A DNA stretch of 52,185 nucleotides from NCBI RefSeq assembly GCF_008802355.1, contig NZ_VZRA01000003.1, forward strand, positions 1-52,185, given 5' to 3'. The notes below the pieces were generated by a model. That model made no database searches. It had not been told where the DNA came from and saw only the letters and a program-made list of their open reading frames with translations. This DNA is from Oryzomonas sagensis (GTDB taxonomy: Bacteria; Desulfobacterota; Desulfuromonadia; Geobacterales; Pseudopelobacteraceae). Made by a program: the position numbers and the translations under genes. This document shows, piece by piece, positions 40,813 through 50,617 of the stretch. Position 1 is the stretch's first letter; the number at the start of each line of letters is the position of its first letter.

Positions 40813-41737
40813 CATACGCCCCAACCTTGCCGGCGAAGGGTTCGGCGGCCGGCTCGGCTATTATTTCACCCGCGCCTTGACCAACATCCGGCAGAATGTC
40901 TTTGTCAATGTGGTGACGGTGGGGACGATCACCCTGGCGCTCCTGATCGTTTCGCTGTTTCTCCTGGTGTTTGTCAACCTGGAGAATGCCGCGGAAAACT
41001 GGAGCGAGCGGGTGCAGGTGACGGTTTATTTCGACCGCGAGTTGAGTACCCAGGAACAGACGGCGCTGCGCGGCAAAATCATGGCCCTGGGCGGTGTGTC
41101 CCGCATCGGCTACGTGTCCCGGGATGAGGCGTTCAAACGCTTTGTCGGCAGACTCCGGGGGCAGGAGACACTGCTTGAGGGGGTCAGGTCCGACATCCTG
41201 CCCACCTCCTTCGAGATCTCCCTCAAACGGGCGAACCGGGATACCCGCGGGGTCGAGACGTTTGTCGCCTCCCTGAAGGGCATTCCGGGCATCACCGAGG
41301 TGCAGTACGGCGAGGAGTGGGTCCGGCGTTTCAATACCTTCCTGAACTTCATGCGGATGCTCGGGGCGTTGCTGGGCGGTTTTCTGGTGGTCGCGGTGGT
41401 GTTTATCGTTTCCAACACCATCAAGCTGACCATTTATTCCCGCCGCGACGAGCTGGAAGTTATGGCCCTGGTTGGCGCCACGCGGTTCTTCATCAAGGCC
41501 CCCTTTCTCATCGAAGGGATCATCCAGGGGGCGGCGGGCGCGGCGCTCGCCGTCGGCCTGCTGTGGGGGTTGTACGAGGGGTTCCTCCACAATGCGGGAA
41601 ATTTTCTGACCTTCAATCCGGCCGCCTCCGGGCTGGCCTTTCTCCCGATCGAGTATGTGGGGGCCCTTGCCGTGGCCGGCATTCTGCTCGGTTTTGTCGG
41701 CAGCCTCACGTCTCTCAAACGCTTTATTACTATCTAA
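40769..41737 (+). CDS. ftsX: Cell division permease-like protein FtsX
   Basis: The gene starts with TTG at 40769, inside ftsE, with AGGGAGAG upstream, and encodes 322 residues. FtsX features are a basic N-terminus, [20 protein letters not shown], a first helix ([18 protein letters not shown]), and a periplasmic domain with [31 protein letters not shown] and [10 protein letters not shown]. Three C-terminal helices follow, with [20 protein letters not shown]. The periplasmic loop should bind the EnvC-like protein encoded next. Confidence 0.95.
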   Translation: MNRWKKKVPPANQPNIRPNLAGEGFGGRLGYYFTRALTNIRQNVFVNVVTVGTITLALLIVSLFLLVFVNLENAAENWSERVQVTVYFDRELSTQEQTALRGKIMALGGVSRIGYVSRDEAFKRFVGRLRGQETLLEGVRSDILPTSFEISLKRANRDTRGVETFVASLKGIPGITEVQYGEEWVRRFNTFLNFMRMLGALLGGFLVVAVVFIVSNTIKLTIYSRRDELEVMALVGATRFFIKAPFLIEGIIQGAAGAALAVGLLWGLYEGFLHNAGNFLTFNPAASGLAFLPIEYVGALAVAGILLGFVGSLTSLKRFITI

Positions 41738-41741
41738 ATCA

Positions 41742-42923
41742 ATGATGCGATTGTTGTGCATACTGCTGATGCTTGCAGCGGCTTCTCCTGGCTGGGGGGA
41801 CAACCCCAAGGATGAACTGAAGGGCGTCAAGCGGGAGATCAAGGCGAAGAGGCAACTCATCACCAAGACCCGCAAGGTCGAAGCAGTCGTCTCCACGGAA
41901 CTCCAGGAGATAGACCGTTCCCTGGAACGGAAGATGAACGACCTGGGAAGCCTCGACCGGGACCTGCGGAACGTGGAATCGAATCTTGACCGCACCGGGC
42001 GCACCATCGCCCTGGTTACGGAAGAGACCAACCAGAAGAAGCGGGAGATCGAACGCCGCCTCGTTTCGCTCTACAAGGCGGGCGAACTGGGCGCGCTGCG
42101 CATGTTCTTCTCCGCCGAGTCGTTTCCCCAGATGGCGGAGAATGTCCGTTACATGCGTTCCATTCTGGAGAATGACAAAAAAATATTTGCAGAGTATACT
42201 GTAAAAATTGAGGAATTGCGCCGGCTGAAAGCCTCCCTGGAACAGGACATGACCAGGAAGGAGCGCATCAAGAGCGGCATAGCCTCCAAAAAGCGCGAGA
42301 TCGAACAGGAAAAGAACAAGAAGTTTGCGTACCTGATCAAGGTCCGCCAGGACCGCAAGGGGTACGAATCGTCGCTCAAGGAACTCCAGGCCAACGCATC
42401 CCGGTTGCAGGCCATGCTGAACCGCCTTGAGGCGCTGAGCCGGAAAAAACTCTCGTCCCGGCACGAAAAGCCGGGGAGCAAGCTCAAGCCGCTCCCGGAA
42501 CTTCCGCCGGTGCCCGATCGGGGCTTCGCCTCCCAGAGGGGGCGCATGGGGCTGCCGGTTCGGGGTGAGATCATCGAAACGTACGGCAAACACAAACACC
42601 CGGAATTCAATTCCTATACCTTCAGCAAAGGGCTCTCCATCGCTGCCGGTGCCGGTACGGAGATCAAGGCGATCTACGATGGCAGTGTTATCTTTGCGGA
42701 CTACTTCAAGGGGTACGGCAACATGATCATTGTCGATCATGGCGGCGGCTATTTCAGCCTCTACGCCCACGCCGCGAAGATAACGAAGAAGGTGGGCGCC
42801 GAGGTAGGCAAGAACGAGACGCTGGCCACGGTGGGGGATGTGGATTCCACCAAGGGGCCGATGCTGTACTTCGAAATAAGGCACCAGGGCAAGCCGGTGG
42901 ACCCGGCAGGCTGGGTGCGGTAA
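41742..42923 (+). CDS. EnvC-like murein hydrolase activator (M23 domain)
   Basis: A 393-residue exported protein with a signal peptide (MRLLCILLMLAAASPGWG). A long coiled coil spans about residues 25-255 (EIKAKRQLITKTRKVEAVVS, DLRNVESNLDRTGRTIALVT), and a C-terminal LytM/M23 domain follows. In that domain, HPEFNSYTFSKGLSIAAGAG lacks the typical H-x-x-x-D zinc-binding start, while YGNMIIVDHGGGYFSLYAHA and GPMLYFEIRHQG are retained. This suggests a non-catalytic activator like EnvC. No ribosome-binding site is visible four bases after ftsX, so translation is probably coupled. Confidence 0.88.
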   Translation: MMRLLCILLMLAAASPGWGDNPKDELKGVKREIKAKRQLITKTRKVEAVVSTELQEIDRSLERKMNDLGSLDRDLRNVESNLDRTGRTIALVTEETNQKKREIERRLVSLYKAGELGALRMFFSAESFPQMAENVRYMRSILENDKKIFAEYTVKIEELRRLKASLEQDMTRKERIKSGIASKKREIEQEKNKKFAYLIKVRQDRKGYESSLKELQANASRLQAMLNRLEALSRKKLSSRHEKPGSKLKPLPELPPVPDRGFASQRGRMGLPVRGEIIETYGKHKHPEFNSYTFSKGLSIAAGAGTEIKAIYDGSVIFADYFKGYGNMIIVDHGGGYFSLYAHAAKITKKVGAEVGKNETLATVGDVDSTKGPMLYFEIRHQGKPVDPAGWVR

Positions 42924-42971
42924 CTCTACTTTAGATATCCTAACGCTGTTCAATACAAACGGAGGCAGAAG

Positions 42972-44330
42972 ATGTTCACAATCGGCAGGAAAAAGAAGAA
43001 GGTGGTGGTCGGCTTTGCACTCGTGGTCGCTGTCCTCGTTGTTTTCATCGGCATCAGCACGCAGCGGCACGCGGCGGCGGAGGGCAAGGGGAGCGATTAC
43101 GAGTCGATCGAACTCTTTACGGATGTCATGGCGATCATCAAGAAGAGTTACGTGGACGAGGTCGATACCAAAAAGCTCATCTACGGCGCGATCAACGGCA
43201 TGCTCTCGTCCCTCGACCCCCACAGTTCCTTTATGTCCCCCGAGACCTATAAGGAGATGAAGATCGATACCAAGGGGGCCTTCGGCGGGCTGGGAATCGA
43301 GATCTCAACCAAGGACGGCGTCCTGACCGTCATTTCGCCCATCGAAGATACGCCCGCTTTCAAGGCCGGGATCAAGGCCGGCGACCAGATTCTCAAGATC
43401 GACGACAAATTCACCAAGGACCTGAATATCAACGAAGCGGTCAAGCGGATGCGCGGCCCCAAGGGGACCAAGGTCGTTTTGACCATTATGCGCGAAGGTT
43501 TCGAAAAACCGCAGGACTTTACCCTGGTGCGTGACGTGATCCAGGTGAAGAGCGTCCGCTCCCGCTTGCTGGACGATGGCTACGGGTATGTGCGCATCGC
43601 CCAGTTCCAGGAAAAGACCGATGAAGACCTCACCAAAGCCCTCAAATCCCTCAAGGATGAAAACAAAGGCGACCTCAAGGGACTGGTCCTCGACCTGCGC
43701 AACGATCCCGGCGGGCTCCTGGATCAGGCGGTGCGGGTGGTGGACCACTTTATCGCCGAAGGGCAGATGGTTGTGTATACCGAGGGACGTGAAAAGGATT
43801 CCAAGATGCAATTCACGGCCAAAAAGGGCGGCAAGGAGCCGAACTACGCGATTGTCGTGCTGATCAACGGCGGCAGCGCAAGCGCTTCCGAGATCGTGGC
43901 CGGGGCACTGCAGGACCACAAACGGGCCATTATCATGGGGACCCAGAGTTTCGGCAAGGGCTCGGTCCAGACCATCATCCCGCTCTCGGACGATTCCGGC
44001 CTGCGCCTCACCACGGCCCGTTACTACACGCCCAAAGGGCGTTCCATCCAGGCCAAGGGCATAACCCCCGACATCACGGTCGAGCGTCTGGAGCTGCCCA
44101 AGGAAACCGCGGAGAAGAAGGAGTTCATGCATATCCGCGAGAAGGACCTGGAGCACCACTTCGAGAACGAGGACAAGACCGATCAGGGCGCCAGCAAAAA
44201 GGACGGCAAAAAGGAAAAAGCCGCCCAGCAGAAGATCGACGACGCCTTGAAGAACGACTATCAGGCCATGCGTGCCCTTGACCTCCTCAAAGGGTGGGAC
44301 ATCCTGAAAACCATGGGGCCGGGCAAGTAG
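42972..44330 (+). CDS. ctpA: Carboxy-terminal processing protease (S41)
   Basis: The 452-residue protein has an N-terminal membrane anchor (VVVGFALVVAVLVVFIGIS), an S41 N-terminal region (ELFTDVMAIIKKSYVDEVDT, LSSLDPHSSFMSPE), a PDZ domain near 95-185 (GAFGGLGIEISTKDGVLTVI, GDQILKIDDKF) and the protease core. The catalytic pair is S304 in NGGSASASEIVAG and K329 in GTQSFGKGSVQ, 25 residues apart as in known family members. It degrades or trims periplasmic proteins, often cell-wall hydrolase regulators. A GGAGG site precedes the ATG. It follows the EnvC-like gene by about 50 bases. Confidence 0.95.
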   Translation: MFTIGRKKKKVVVGFALVVAVLVVFIGISTQRHAAAEGKGSDYESIELFTDVMAIIKKSYVDEVDTKKLIYGAINGMLSSLDPHSSFMSPETYKEMKIDTKGAFGGLGIEISTKDGVLTVISPIEDTPAFKAGIKAGDQILKIDDKFTKDLNINEAVKRMRGPKGTKVVLTIMREGFEKPQDFTLVRDVIQVKSVRSRLLDDGYGYVRIAQFQEKTDEDLTKALKSLKDENKGDLKGLVLDLRNDPGGLLDQAVRVVDHFIAEGQMVVYTEGREKDSKMQFTAKKGGKEPNYAIVVLINGGSASASEIVAGALQDHKRAIIMGTQSFGKGSVQTIIPLSDDSGLRLTTARYYTPKGRSIQAKGITPDITVERLELPKETAEKKEFMHIREKDLEHHFENEDKTDQGASKKDGKKEKAAQQKIDDALKNDYQAMRALDLLKGWDILKTMGPGK

Positions 44331-44396
44331 GCCGCCTGCCCGGGTGCGCGCGGGAAACCGGCGCCCCCGGGCGGACTCACGTCCCGCAACACTACG

Positions 44397-45380
44397 GTGA
44401 ACAAACCGAGAAACAACAGATATAAGCAGAAACAGGGCGGCAGCCGTATCGCCGCCCTGACTGTTGTGGCCGTCATCATACTCGCCGTTGGCCTCTATCT
44501 GCTGAACGCACCCCGGGGCAACGCCCCTCCCCCCGTTCCTCCCCCCCATGCCGCAAGCCCGCCGCCCGTTCCGGAACAGAATGCCCGGCGGCCCGTGGAA
44601 CCGGTTCCGCCGGCGCCCGCGGCAGTGAAACCGGCCCATAAGGAGTATCCGAAGGAAAACGCCGCCACCACCGACGAAGAAAAAACAAAGCCGGCTACGG
44701 GGCGGAAGGATGGCGCCCATGGGCACCTGGCCGTCATCATCGACGATATGGGGAGCAATCTGCAGGAAGCCCGCGCCCTGGCGGGCATCGGCCTTCCCGT
44801 GACCTTCTCCATCATCCCCGGTCTGCGCCGCGACCGCGAGGTGGCGGACTTCGCCGCCCAAAGCGGCATCGAGACCATGATCCATATCCCCATGCAGTCC
44901 AAGGGGTGGCCCCAACGCAGGCTGGAGGCCAACGGGCTCCTGATCGCCATGGACGACGCCGCCATCCGCGAGCATATGGGCGACTATGCGCTCCGCATCC
45001 CCCGGGCCTTGGGGGTAAACAACCACATGGGCTCCGAGTTCACCGAACACGAGGACAAGATGCGCACGGTGCTGGAGGTGTTGAAGGGGAGGGGGCTGTT
45101 CTTCGTGGACAGCGTGACGACCCCCCAGACGGTCGGACTGCGGCTGGCGCGCGAGATGGGGGTGAGGGCGGGCAAACGGAACGTGTTTCTCGATAACGAG
45201 CAGGACGGCGCCTATATCCGCGGGCAACTGGCCCAGGCGGTGCGGCTGGCAAAGAGAAACGGCGCCGCCATCGCCATCTGCCACCCGCACCCGGCAACCA
45301 TCGCCACCCTGGCCGAGGCGCTGCCCGCCTTGGTCGGGCAGGGGATCACCCTGGTGCCGGTGTCGCGTCTGGTGCGGTAA
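44397..45380 (+). CDS. YibQ-type divergent polysaccharide deacetylase
   Basis: The gene starts with GTG at 44397 and encodes 327 residues. A membrane anchor lies near residues 20-40 (IAALTVVAVIILAVGLYLL), followed by a Pro/Ala linker. The DUF610/YibQ domain begins near residue 105: HLAVIIDDMGSNLQEARALA, LPVTFSIIPGLRRDREVADF, ETMIHIPMQSKGWPQ, LGVNNHMGSEFTEHEDKMRT, and GLFFVDSVTTPQTVGLRLA, then VFLDNEQDGAYIRGQL. It is a likely envelope carbohydrate or peptidoglycan deacetylase relative and often follows ctpA. The 66-base gap upstream has GC-rich inverted repeats (44338-44344 and 44366-44372), without a T-run. Confidence 0.9.
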   Translation: MNKPRNNRYKQKQGGSRIAALTVVAVIILAVGLYLLNAPRGNAPPPVPPPHAASPPPVPEQNARRPVEPVPPAPAAVKPAHKEYPKENAATTDEEKTKPATGRKDGAHGHLAVIIDDMGSNLQEARALAGIGLPVTFSIIPGLRRDREVADFAAQSGIETMIHIPMQSKGWPQRRLEANGLLIAMDDAAIREHMGDYALRIPRALGVNNHMGSEFTEHEDKMRTVLEVLKGRGLFFVDSVTTPQTVGLRLAREMGVRAGKRNVFLDNEQDGAYIRGQLAQAVRLAKRNGAAIAICHPHPATIATLAEALPALVGQGITLVPVSRLVR

Positions 45381-45420
45381 CAACGTCGCACGGCGTCATG
45401 CCGGCAGTCAAAGGGACAAA

Positions 45421-45460
45421 AAAAGGGGGACAGCTTGTGTTGTAAGCCGTCCCCCTTTTG
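45421..45460. terminator. Bidirectional intrinsic terminator between yibQ-like gene and ribBA
   Basis: The arms aaaagggggac (45421-45431) and gtccccctttt (45449-45459) are perfectly complementary with extra pairing inside (agctt and aagc). Flanking A- and T-runs allow function for both convergent genes. Confidence 0.85.
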
Positions 45461-45492
45461 CATGCGTCATGGAGCGGGAATGGGCGCCTGTC

Positions 45493-46698
45493 TCAGAGGT
45501 TCTTCAGCAGGTGCCCCATCTTTGCCTGTTTGGTCTTGAGGTACTTGCGGTTGCTCTCGTTGGGGACGGCCTCTATGGCGACCCGCTCGACGATATCGAT
45601 CCCGTAGCCCTGCAAACCGATGAGCTTTTTGGGGTTGTTGGTCAGAAGGCGGATCTTGGTGATGCCCAGGGTGAGCAGAATCTGGGCTCCGATGCCGTAA
45701 TCGCGCAGATCGGCCTTGAAACCCAACTCCAGATTGGCTTCCACCGTGTCGCGGCCCCGATCCTGGAGTTCGTAGGCGCGGAGCTTGTTGATCAGGCCGA
45801 TGCCCCGCCCTTCCTGGCGCATGTAGAGGATGACCCCCTTACCTTCCCGATCGATCATCTCCATGGCGCGGTGCAACTGCTCCCCGCAGTCGCAGCGTTT
45901 GCTCCCGAGGACATCGCCGGTCAGGCACTCGGAATGCACCCTGACCAGTATGGATTCCCCTTTGGCGAATTCCCCCTTGACCAGGGCGATGTGATCCAGG
46001 TGGTCCACATCATTTTCAAAGGCGATGGCCTTCCACTCTCCGCCGTACACCGACGGGAGATGGGCTTCGGCCACGGTGCGCACGAGACGTTCGTGCCGCA
46101 GCCGATAGGCGACCAGATCGGCTACGGTGCAAATCTTGATGCCATGCTCCTGCGCGAATTTTTGCAATTCCGGCATGCGCGACATGGTTCCGTCGTCGTT
46201 CATGATCTCGCAGATGACCCCGGACGGTTTCAGTCCCGCCAAACGCGCCAGATCCACCGAACCTTCGGTCTGTCCCGACCGGACCAGGACGCCGCCCTTG
46301 CGGGCGCGCAGGGGGAAGATGTGGCCGGGGCTGACCAGATCATTCGAGGTCGCCTTGTCGGCAACGGCGGTCAGGACGGTGTGGGCCCGGTCGGCGGCCG
46401 AGATGCCGGTGGTGACCCCGTGTTTTGCCTCGATGGAGATGGTGAACGCGGTTTCAAAAGGGGAGGTGTTGTCGCGCACCATGGGGCGCAGGCCGAGCTC
46501 GTCGCACTTTTCGCCCGTCATGGTCAGACAGATCAGGCCGCGGCCGTATTTGGCCATGAAATTTATCGCCTCCGGCGTGACCGCCTCGGCCGCCATGGTC
46601 AGGTCGCCCTCATTCTCGCGATCCTCGTCATCGGCCAGGATGACCATCTTGCCCTGCCGGATATCCTCTATCGCTTCTTCTATGGTTGCTATCGACAT
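45493..46698 (-). CDS. ribBA: Bifunctional DHBP synthase / GTP cyclohydrolase II
   Basis: The 401-residue protein joins two riboflavin-pathway enzymes. Residues 1-200 are 3,4-dihydroxy-2-butanone-4-phosphate synthase: [20 protein letters not shown] with the acidic metal site, [24 protein letters not shown], and [15 protein letters not shown]. Residues 205-400 are GTP cyclohydrolase [22 protein letters not shown] with three zinc Cys, [20 protein letters not shown], and [20 protein letters not shown]. Both active sites look complete. It lies 21 bases after ribE. No ribH (lumazine synthase) follows, so that gene is elsewhere. Confidence 0.96.
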   Translation of the reverse strand: MSIATIEEAIEDIRQGKMVILADDEDRENEGDLTMAAEAVTPEAINFMAKYGRGLICLTMTGEKCDELGLRPMVRDNTSPFETAFTISIEAKHGVTTGISAADRAHTVLTAVADKATSNDLVSPGHIFPLRARKGGVLVRSGQTEGSVDLARLAGLKPSGVICEIMNDDGTMSRMPELQKFAQEHGIKICTVADLVAYRLRHERLVRTVAEAHLPSVYGGEWKAIAFENDVDHLDHIALVKGEFAKGESILVRVHSECLTGDVLGSKRCDCGEQLHRAMEMIDREGKGVILYMRQEGRGIGLINKLRAYELQDRGRDTVEANLELGFKADLRDYGIGAQILLTLGITKIRLLTNNPKKLIGLQGYGIDIVERVAIEAVPNESNRKYLKTKQAKMGHLLKNL

Positions 46699-46719
46699 GT
46701 GAACGCTATTCCTTTCTGC

Positions 46720-47361
46720 TTACAAAAATCCGTTTTCCGCCAACGTCTTCATGCTTAATCCGGCGCCGTCCTTCCAAGGTGAGGCCAAGCGCTCGATGTA
46801 TTTCCCTAGGATATCGGTTTCGATGTTCACGCTGTCTCCCGGCGTCAGGCCCGCCAAGGTGGTTTTGGCAAAGGAGTGGGGGATTACGGTGACGGTAAAG
46901 CCGTCGCCGCTCACCTCGTTTACGGTCAGGCTGATGCCGTTTATGGCCACCGACCCCTTTTTGACCAGATAACGGGCGAATCCGGCCGGGAGGGTGAAGG
47001 TCAGGACATGATAACCGGAAGTCCGCTCGATCCTTGCCAGCGTGCCGCAGCAATCCACATGCCCGGTTACCATATGCCCCCCCAGGCGGTCACCCATGCG
47101 CAGCGCCCGCTCCAGGTTGACCTTGTCGCCCGTTTTCAACGCTTCGAAGGTGCTCCTGGAGATGGTCTCCGGCGAGACGTCGAAGGTCAGGACCGTGCCG
47201 GAGATACTGGTGACCGTCAGGCAGATGCCGTTGACCGCCACCGAATCGCCCAGGGCGATCTCATGGGCGGGCAGGGCGGTTGCGATGCCGAGCACGGCCG
47301 CCTTGTCGCTGCGCCTGAATGAGGTCACCGTGCCCATGTCTTCGATCAGGCCGGTGAACAT
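46720..47361 (-). CDS. ribE: Riboflavin synthase alpha chain
   Basis: The 213-residue protein has the two tandem lumazine-binding halves: [20 protein letters not shown] at the start, SVAVNGICLTVTSISGTVLT, RMGDRLGGHMVTGHVDCCG in the first half, and the second GSVAINGISLTVNEVSGDGF with VIPHSFAKTTL. It makes riboflavin from two lumazine molecules. It overlaps ribD by 16 bases. The gene order nrdR-ribD-ribE-ribBA is shared by related bacteria. Confidence 0.96.
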   Translation of the reverse strand: MFTGLIEDMGTVTSFRRSDKAAVLGIATALPAHEIALGDSVAVNGICLTVTSISGTVLTFDVSPETISRSTFEALKTGDKVNLERALRMGDRLGGHMVTGHVDCCGTLARIERTSGYHVLTFTLPAGFARYLVKKGSVAINGISLTVNEVSGDGFTVTVIPHSFAKTTLAGLTPGDSVNIETDILGKYIERLASPWKDGAGLSMKTLAENGFL

Positions 47362-48455
47362 GCCGCCTCCGCCGGCCAGGCGTGGACGATGATGTCCTGG
47401 CCGCTATGGGCGATCTGGCCGAATTGCAGCTTGATCGCCTGGTCCATGCTGGTGATTCCGCGCAGGGTGAAGGGCGCGAATCCGTCGGAGCCTATGATCT
47501 TGGGCGCCAGGAAAAAAATGAACTCGTCGATGGCGTTGTTTTGCAGCATCTCGCCCGCCAGCCTGCTTCCCCCCTCGAGGAGGATGGACTGTATTCCCCG
47601 CTTGCCGAGTTTCTGCAGCAGATCCACCATGGAAACCCGGCCGTCGTATTCGTCGCAGACGATGACGGTGGCCCCCTGTTGGGTGTAGCGCAGATGCACC
47701 CGGGGATTGCTTTCGGTGGTGGCGATGATGGTGCCGGGGGCCATGCTCTCGCTGAGCACGCCGACGCTCTCCGGGGTCCGCAGCCGGGTATCCAGGATGA
47801 TCCTGAGGGGGTTGCGCCCCTTCACATGGCGGACCGTCAACTGGGGATTGTCGGCGATGATCGTATCCACGCCCACCATGATGGCGTCGTGAGCCGCCCG
47901 CAGCCGGTGGGTATAGCGCCGCGAATCCGGGCAACTGATCCACTGGGATTCGCCGGTGACGGTCGCGATGTTGCCGTCCAGAGTCATGGCGCACTTGTAG
48001 GTCACATAGGGGAGGCCGGTGGTGACGTGCTTGATGAAGGGGCGGTTGATGGCCCGGCACTCAGCCTCCATGACGCCGTGTTCCACCATGATGCCGGCCT
48101 TGCGCAGCAGGGCGAAGCCCTTGCCCGCCACCAGGGGATTGGGGTCGACCATGCCGGCAACCACCCGCCGCACGCCGGCGGCGATCAGGGCTTTGGCGCA
48201 GGGGGGCGTGCGCCCGGTGTGGCTGCAGGGCTCCAGCGTGACAAAGACATCGGCACCTTGGGCCAAGGAACCGGCCATGGAGAGCGCGTTAACTTCGGCA
48301 TGGGGCAGGCCGGCCTTCCGGTGCCACCCCTCGCCGACGACGCGCCCATCCTTGACGACGACGCATCCCACCGCAGGGTTGGGCGATGTTTTGCCGACCC
48401 CCTTGCGGGCCAGGGCGAGAGCCCGTTTCATATGGCGTTGGTCTTGTTCACTCAT
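47346..48455 (-). CDS. ribD: Bifunctional riboflavin deaminase/reductase
   Basis: The 369-residue protein has a deaminase domain with zinc ligands in [12 protein letters not shown] and [20 protein letters not shown], and a reductase domain from about residue 150 ([68 protein letters not shown]). It catalyses the second and third steps of riboflavin synthesis. The start overlaps the nrdR stop as ATGA. No FMN riboswitch is expected or seen upstream, since the gene lies inside an operon. Confidence 0.96.
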   Translation of the reverse strand: MSEQDQRHMKRALALARKGVGKTSPNPAVGCVVVKDGRVVGEGWHRKAGLPHAEVNALSMAGSLAQGADVFVTLEPCSHTGRTPPCAKALIAAGVRRVVAGMVDPNPLVAGKGFALLRKAGIMVEHGVMEAECRAINRPFIKHVTTGLPYVTYKCAMTLDGNIATVTGESQWISCPDSRRYTHRLRAAHDAIMVGVDTIIADNPQLTVRHVKGRNPLRIILDTRLRTPESVGVLSESMAPGTIIATTESNPRVHLRYTQQGATVIVCDEYDGRVSMVDLLQKLGKRGIQSILLEGGSRLAGEMLQNNAIDEFIFFLAPKIIGSDGFAPFTLRGITSMDQAIKLQFGQIAHSGQDIIVHAWPAEAACSPA

Positions 48456-48904
48456 TTTTTGAGCAGCTCCTGTAACTCCTGCATGAATTCGCCAATGTCA
48501 CGGAACGACCGGTAGACGGAGGCAAAACGGACATAGGCCACCTCATCCATGCCGTGCAACTCCTTCATGAGCCACTCACCGATAGCCGTCGTGGATATTT
48601 CCCGCTCGGAAGATTCCTGTATCTTGCTTTCCAGCCGGTCCACCAGGCGTTCTATTTCGTCGATGGATATGGGACGCTTTTCACAGGCCTTTTTGATGCC
48701 GGAGACGATCTTCATCCGGTCGAACGGCTCGCGGCGCCCATCCTTTTTGCAGACCAGCGGGAGCATCTCTTCGATGCGTTCGTGGGTGGTGAAACGCTTG
48801 GCGCACCCCTCGCACTCCCTCCGGCGTCTGATGGCGGATCCCCCTTTGTCGGGGCGCGAGTCCACAACCTTGCTGTCGGGATGGCTGCAAAAAGGGCATT
48901 TCAC
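48452..48904 (-). CDS. nrdR: Transcriptional repressor NrdR
   Basis: The gene starts with GTG at 48904, with GGAGG nine bases upstream, and encodes 150 residues. The zinc ribbon [17 protein letters not shown] with [15 protein letters not shown] is followed by an ATP-cone domain ([20 protein letters not shown]) and the conserved end [19 protein letters not shown]. NrdR binds NrdR boxes to repress ribonucleotide reductase genes. It lies two bases after the deaminase gene and is coupled to ribD. Confidence 0.95.
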   Translation of the reverse strand: MKCPFCSHPDSKVVDSRPDKGGSAIRRRRECEGCAKRFTTHERIEEMLPLVCKKDGRREPFDRMKIVSGIKKACEKRPISIDEIERLVDRLESKIQESSEREISTTAIGEWLMKELHGMDEVAYVRFASVYRSFRDIGEFMQELQELLKK

Positions 48905-48906
48905 GG

Positions 48907-49368
48907 TCAGGAACCTCCGGTGTCGCCGATAAATTGTACCACGTTCAGGCCGCTTTCGGTGGTCATTTCCCGAGCAAGTTCGTCGGCATACCCCTCGCTG
49001 TAGACGATGGCGCGTATGCCTGCGTTGATGATCATCTTGGTGCAGATGATACAGGGCATGGTGGTGCAGTAGAGGGTGGCGCCGTCGATATTGGTGCCGT
49101 GGCGTGCCGCCTGGATGATGGCGTTTTGTTCGGCGTGCAGGCCGCGGCACAACTCGTGGCGTTCGCCGGAAGGAACGCGAAGCCGTTCCCGCAGACAGCC
49201 GGCGGCTTCACAGTGGCTGATGCCGGAAGGAACGCCGTTGTAGCCTGTGGCAAGGATGTTGCGGTCTTTGACAAGTACTGCCCCGACCTGTCTGCGCAGG
49301 CACGTGGAACGTGTTGCGACCAGGCGGGTGATGTCCATGAAATACTGGTCCCATGATGGGCGGGGCAT
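48907..49368 (-). CDS. comEB: dCMP deaminase family protein (ComEB-like)
   Basis: The 153-residue zinc deaminase has [20 protein letters not shown] at the start, [20 protein letters not shown], and the catalytic HAEQNAI with the zinc Cys pair in [18 protein letters not shown] second small Cys/His set near [13 protein letters not shown], then [11 protein letters not shown], is typical of dCMP deaminases. It is the first gene of the nrdR-rib operon and would supply dUMP for thymidylate synthesis. The 49369-49529 stretch upstream holds no convincing gene. Confidence 0.92.
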   Translation of the reverse strand: MPRPSWDQYFMDITRLVATRSTCLRRQVGAVLVKDRNILATGYNGVPSGISHCEAAGCLRERLRVPSGERHELCRGLHAEQNAIIQAARHGTNIDGATLYCTTMPCIICTKMIINAGIRAIVYSEGYADELAREMTTESGLNVVQFIGDTGGS

Positions 49369-49529
49369 AATAAGGTCTCTTTAAATGTAAGGATGTACAC
49401 CAAATTACTCCAATATCCGCGTGAGGTCAATATGTAAGCAGTTGCACGGGGGACAGGCCCCACGCATTGTGCGGCTATGCGGCCTTATATGATTGAAACC
49501 TCTGTGATTATTCCCCTTTGGCGAAGGTC

Positions 49530-49558
49530 TTGCATTTTTGCCGGGCGGATGATAGTAT
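49530..49558 (+). promoter_or_regulatory. Promoter of the rpoH-like gene
   Basis: A ttgcat box at 49530-49535 and tagtat at 49553-49558 are spaced by 17 bases, as in sigma-70-type promoters. The CIRCE element begins at the very next base, so a bound repressor would cover the transcription start. Confidence 0.6.
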
Positions 49559-49585
49559 TTAGCAGTCAATAGAGGAGAGTGCTAA
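49559..49585 (+). promoter_or_regulatory. CIRCE operator (HrcA-binding site)
   Basis: The left arm ttagcagtc (49559-49567) and right arm gagtgctaa (49577-49585) are separated by nine bases. The CIRCE consensus is TTAGCACTC-N9-GAGTGCTAA, so only one position differs. Placed directly after the -10 box of the heat-shock sigma gene, it predicts control of the sigma factor by the repressor HrcA. Confidence 0.88.
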
Positions 49586-49630
49586 TGCGCTCCCCGGAGC
49601 GCCATCAATATCCCTTCCAGGAGAAGCCAT

Positions 49631-50479
49631 ATGGTTACGCGACTTCCGGTTGTAGCTGACAGTTTGACCCTGTATCTTTCGGAGATCAGAAAGGTTCCCC
49701 TTCTTTCGGAGGACGAGGAACACCGCTTTGCGGTGAAGTTTTTTGAAGAAAAGGATCTGGAAGCGGCCCATTCGCTGATCACTGCAAACCTGCGTTTCGT
49801 GGTCAAGGTTGCCGCCGAATACCGCCATTACGGCATGAAGATGCTCGACCTGATTCAGGAGGGCAATATCGGCCTGATGATGGCGGTGCGCAAGTTTAAC
49901 CCCTATAAGGGAATCCGCCTGATCTCCTACGCGGTCTGGTGGATACGGGCCTATATACAGAATCATATCGTTTCCGCCTGGAGCCTCCTCAAGATCGGCA
50001 CCACCCAGGCGCAGCGCAAACTGTTCTTCAAGCTGCGGGAGGCCAAGGACGCCATCCGCAGGTTGGGCAATGGCGAGGACGATCTTCACGCCACGGCCCT
50101 GTCGCTCAATGTGAGCGATCAGGAGGTCGCGGAGATGGAGCAGCGCCTCCACGGAGAGGCCTCCCTGGACGCCGAGATCCCGGGGGGCGAAGGCTTCACC
50201 CTGCTGGAAAATCTGGCGGACGACCGGCAGAATCAGGAAGAGGCCTTGTCCGAGTTCCAGGAAAGCCAGCAACTCCATCGCCAGGTGGCGCGCGTCGTGG
50301 CGGGGTTGAACGAGAAGGAGCGCTTCATCGTGGAAAAGCGGATCAGTGCCGATGAGCCTCTGACCCTTCAGGAAATTGCCACCCATTTTTCCATCTCCCG
50401 AGAGCGGGTGCGCCAGATAGAGGAAGCGGCATTGAAAAAGATGAAAACTGCGCTTACTCCCCTGTTATCGGCCGCTTAG
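49631..50479 (+). CDS. rpoH: Heat-shock sigma factor (sigma-32 type)
   Basis: The 282-residue sigma-70-family protein shows region 1.2/2 (LTLYLSEIRKVPLLSEDEEH), region 2 (LITANLRFVVKVAAEYRHYG, MLDLIQEGNIGLMMAVRKFN, ISYAVWWIRAYIQNHIVSAW), the RpoH box QRKLFFKLREAKDAI, region 3, and region 4 (LTLQEIATHFSISRERVRQI). The RpoH box, which binds core polymerase and the chaperone system, sets it apart from other sigma factors. AGGAG lies eight bases before the ATG. A CIRCE site sits about 45 bases upstream. Confidence 0.93.
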   Translation: MVTRLPVVADSLTLYLSEIRKVPLLSEDEEHRFAVKFFEEKDLEAAHSLITANLRFVVKVAAEYRHYGMKMLDLIQEGNIGLMMAVRKFNPYKGIRLISYAVWWIRAYIQNHIVSAWSLLKIGTTQAQRKLFFKLREAKDAIRRLGNGEDDLHATALSLNVSDQEVAEMEQRLHGEASLDAEIPGGEGFTLLENLADDRQNQEEALSEFQESQQLHRQVARVVAGLNEKERFIVEKRISADEPLTLQEIATHFSISRERVRQIEEAALKKMKTALTPLLSAA

Positions 50480-50555
50480 CCGGCGCGTCCCCGGACGCGG
50501 CCCCCTTGCGGAGCGGGATTTTAAAAAACTTATTTTTGCATATCAGAAAAAAATC

Positions 50556-50583
50556 TTGACTTTATCGGCGTCTTTCTTTAAAT
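50556..50583 (+). promoter_or_regulatory. Candidate promoter of the tRNA-tuf cluster
   Basis: A ttgact box at 50556-50561 is followed after 16 bases by ttaaat at 50578-50583, about 35 bases before the first tRNA. The -10 match is partial. Confidence 0.4.
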
Positions 50584-50617
50584 AAACAAATTCTGTTTCG
50601 CGATTAATGAAACAAGT

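Noticed and set aside
44331-44396. A terminator in the GC-rich gap between ctpA and the YibQ-type gene
   Set aside because: Inverted repeats are present but no T-run follows, and the genes probably belong to one operon.
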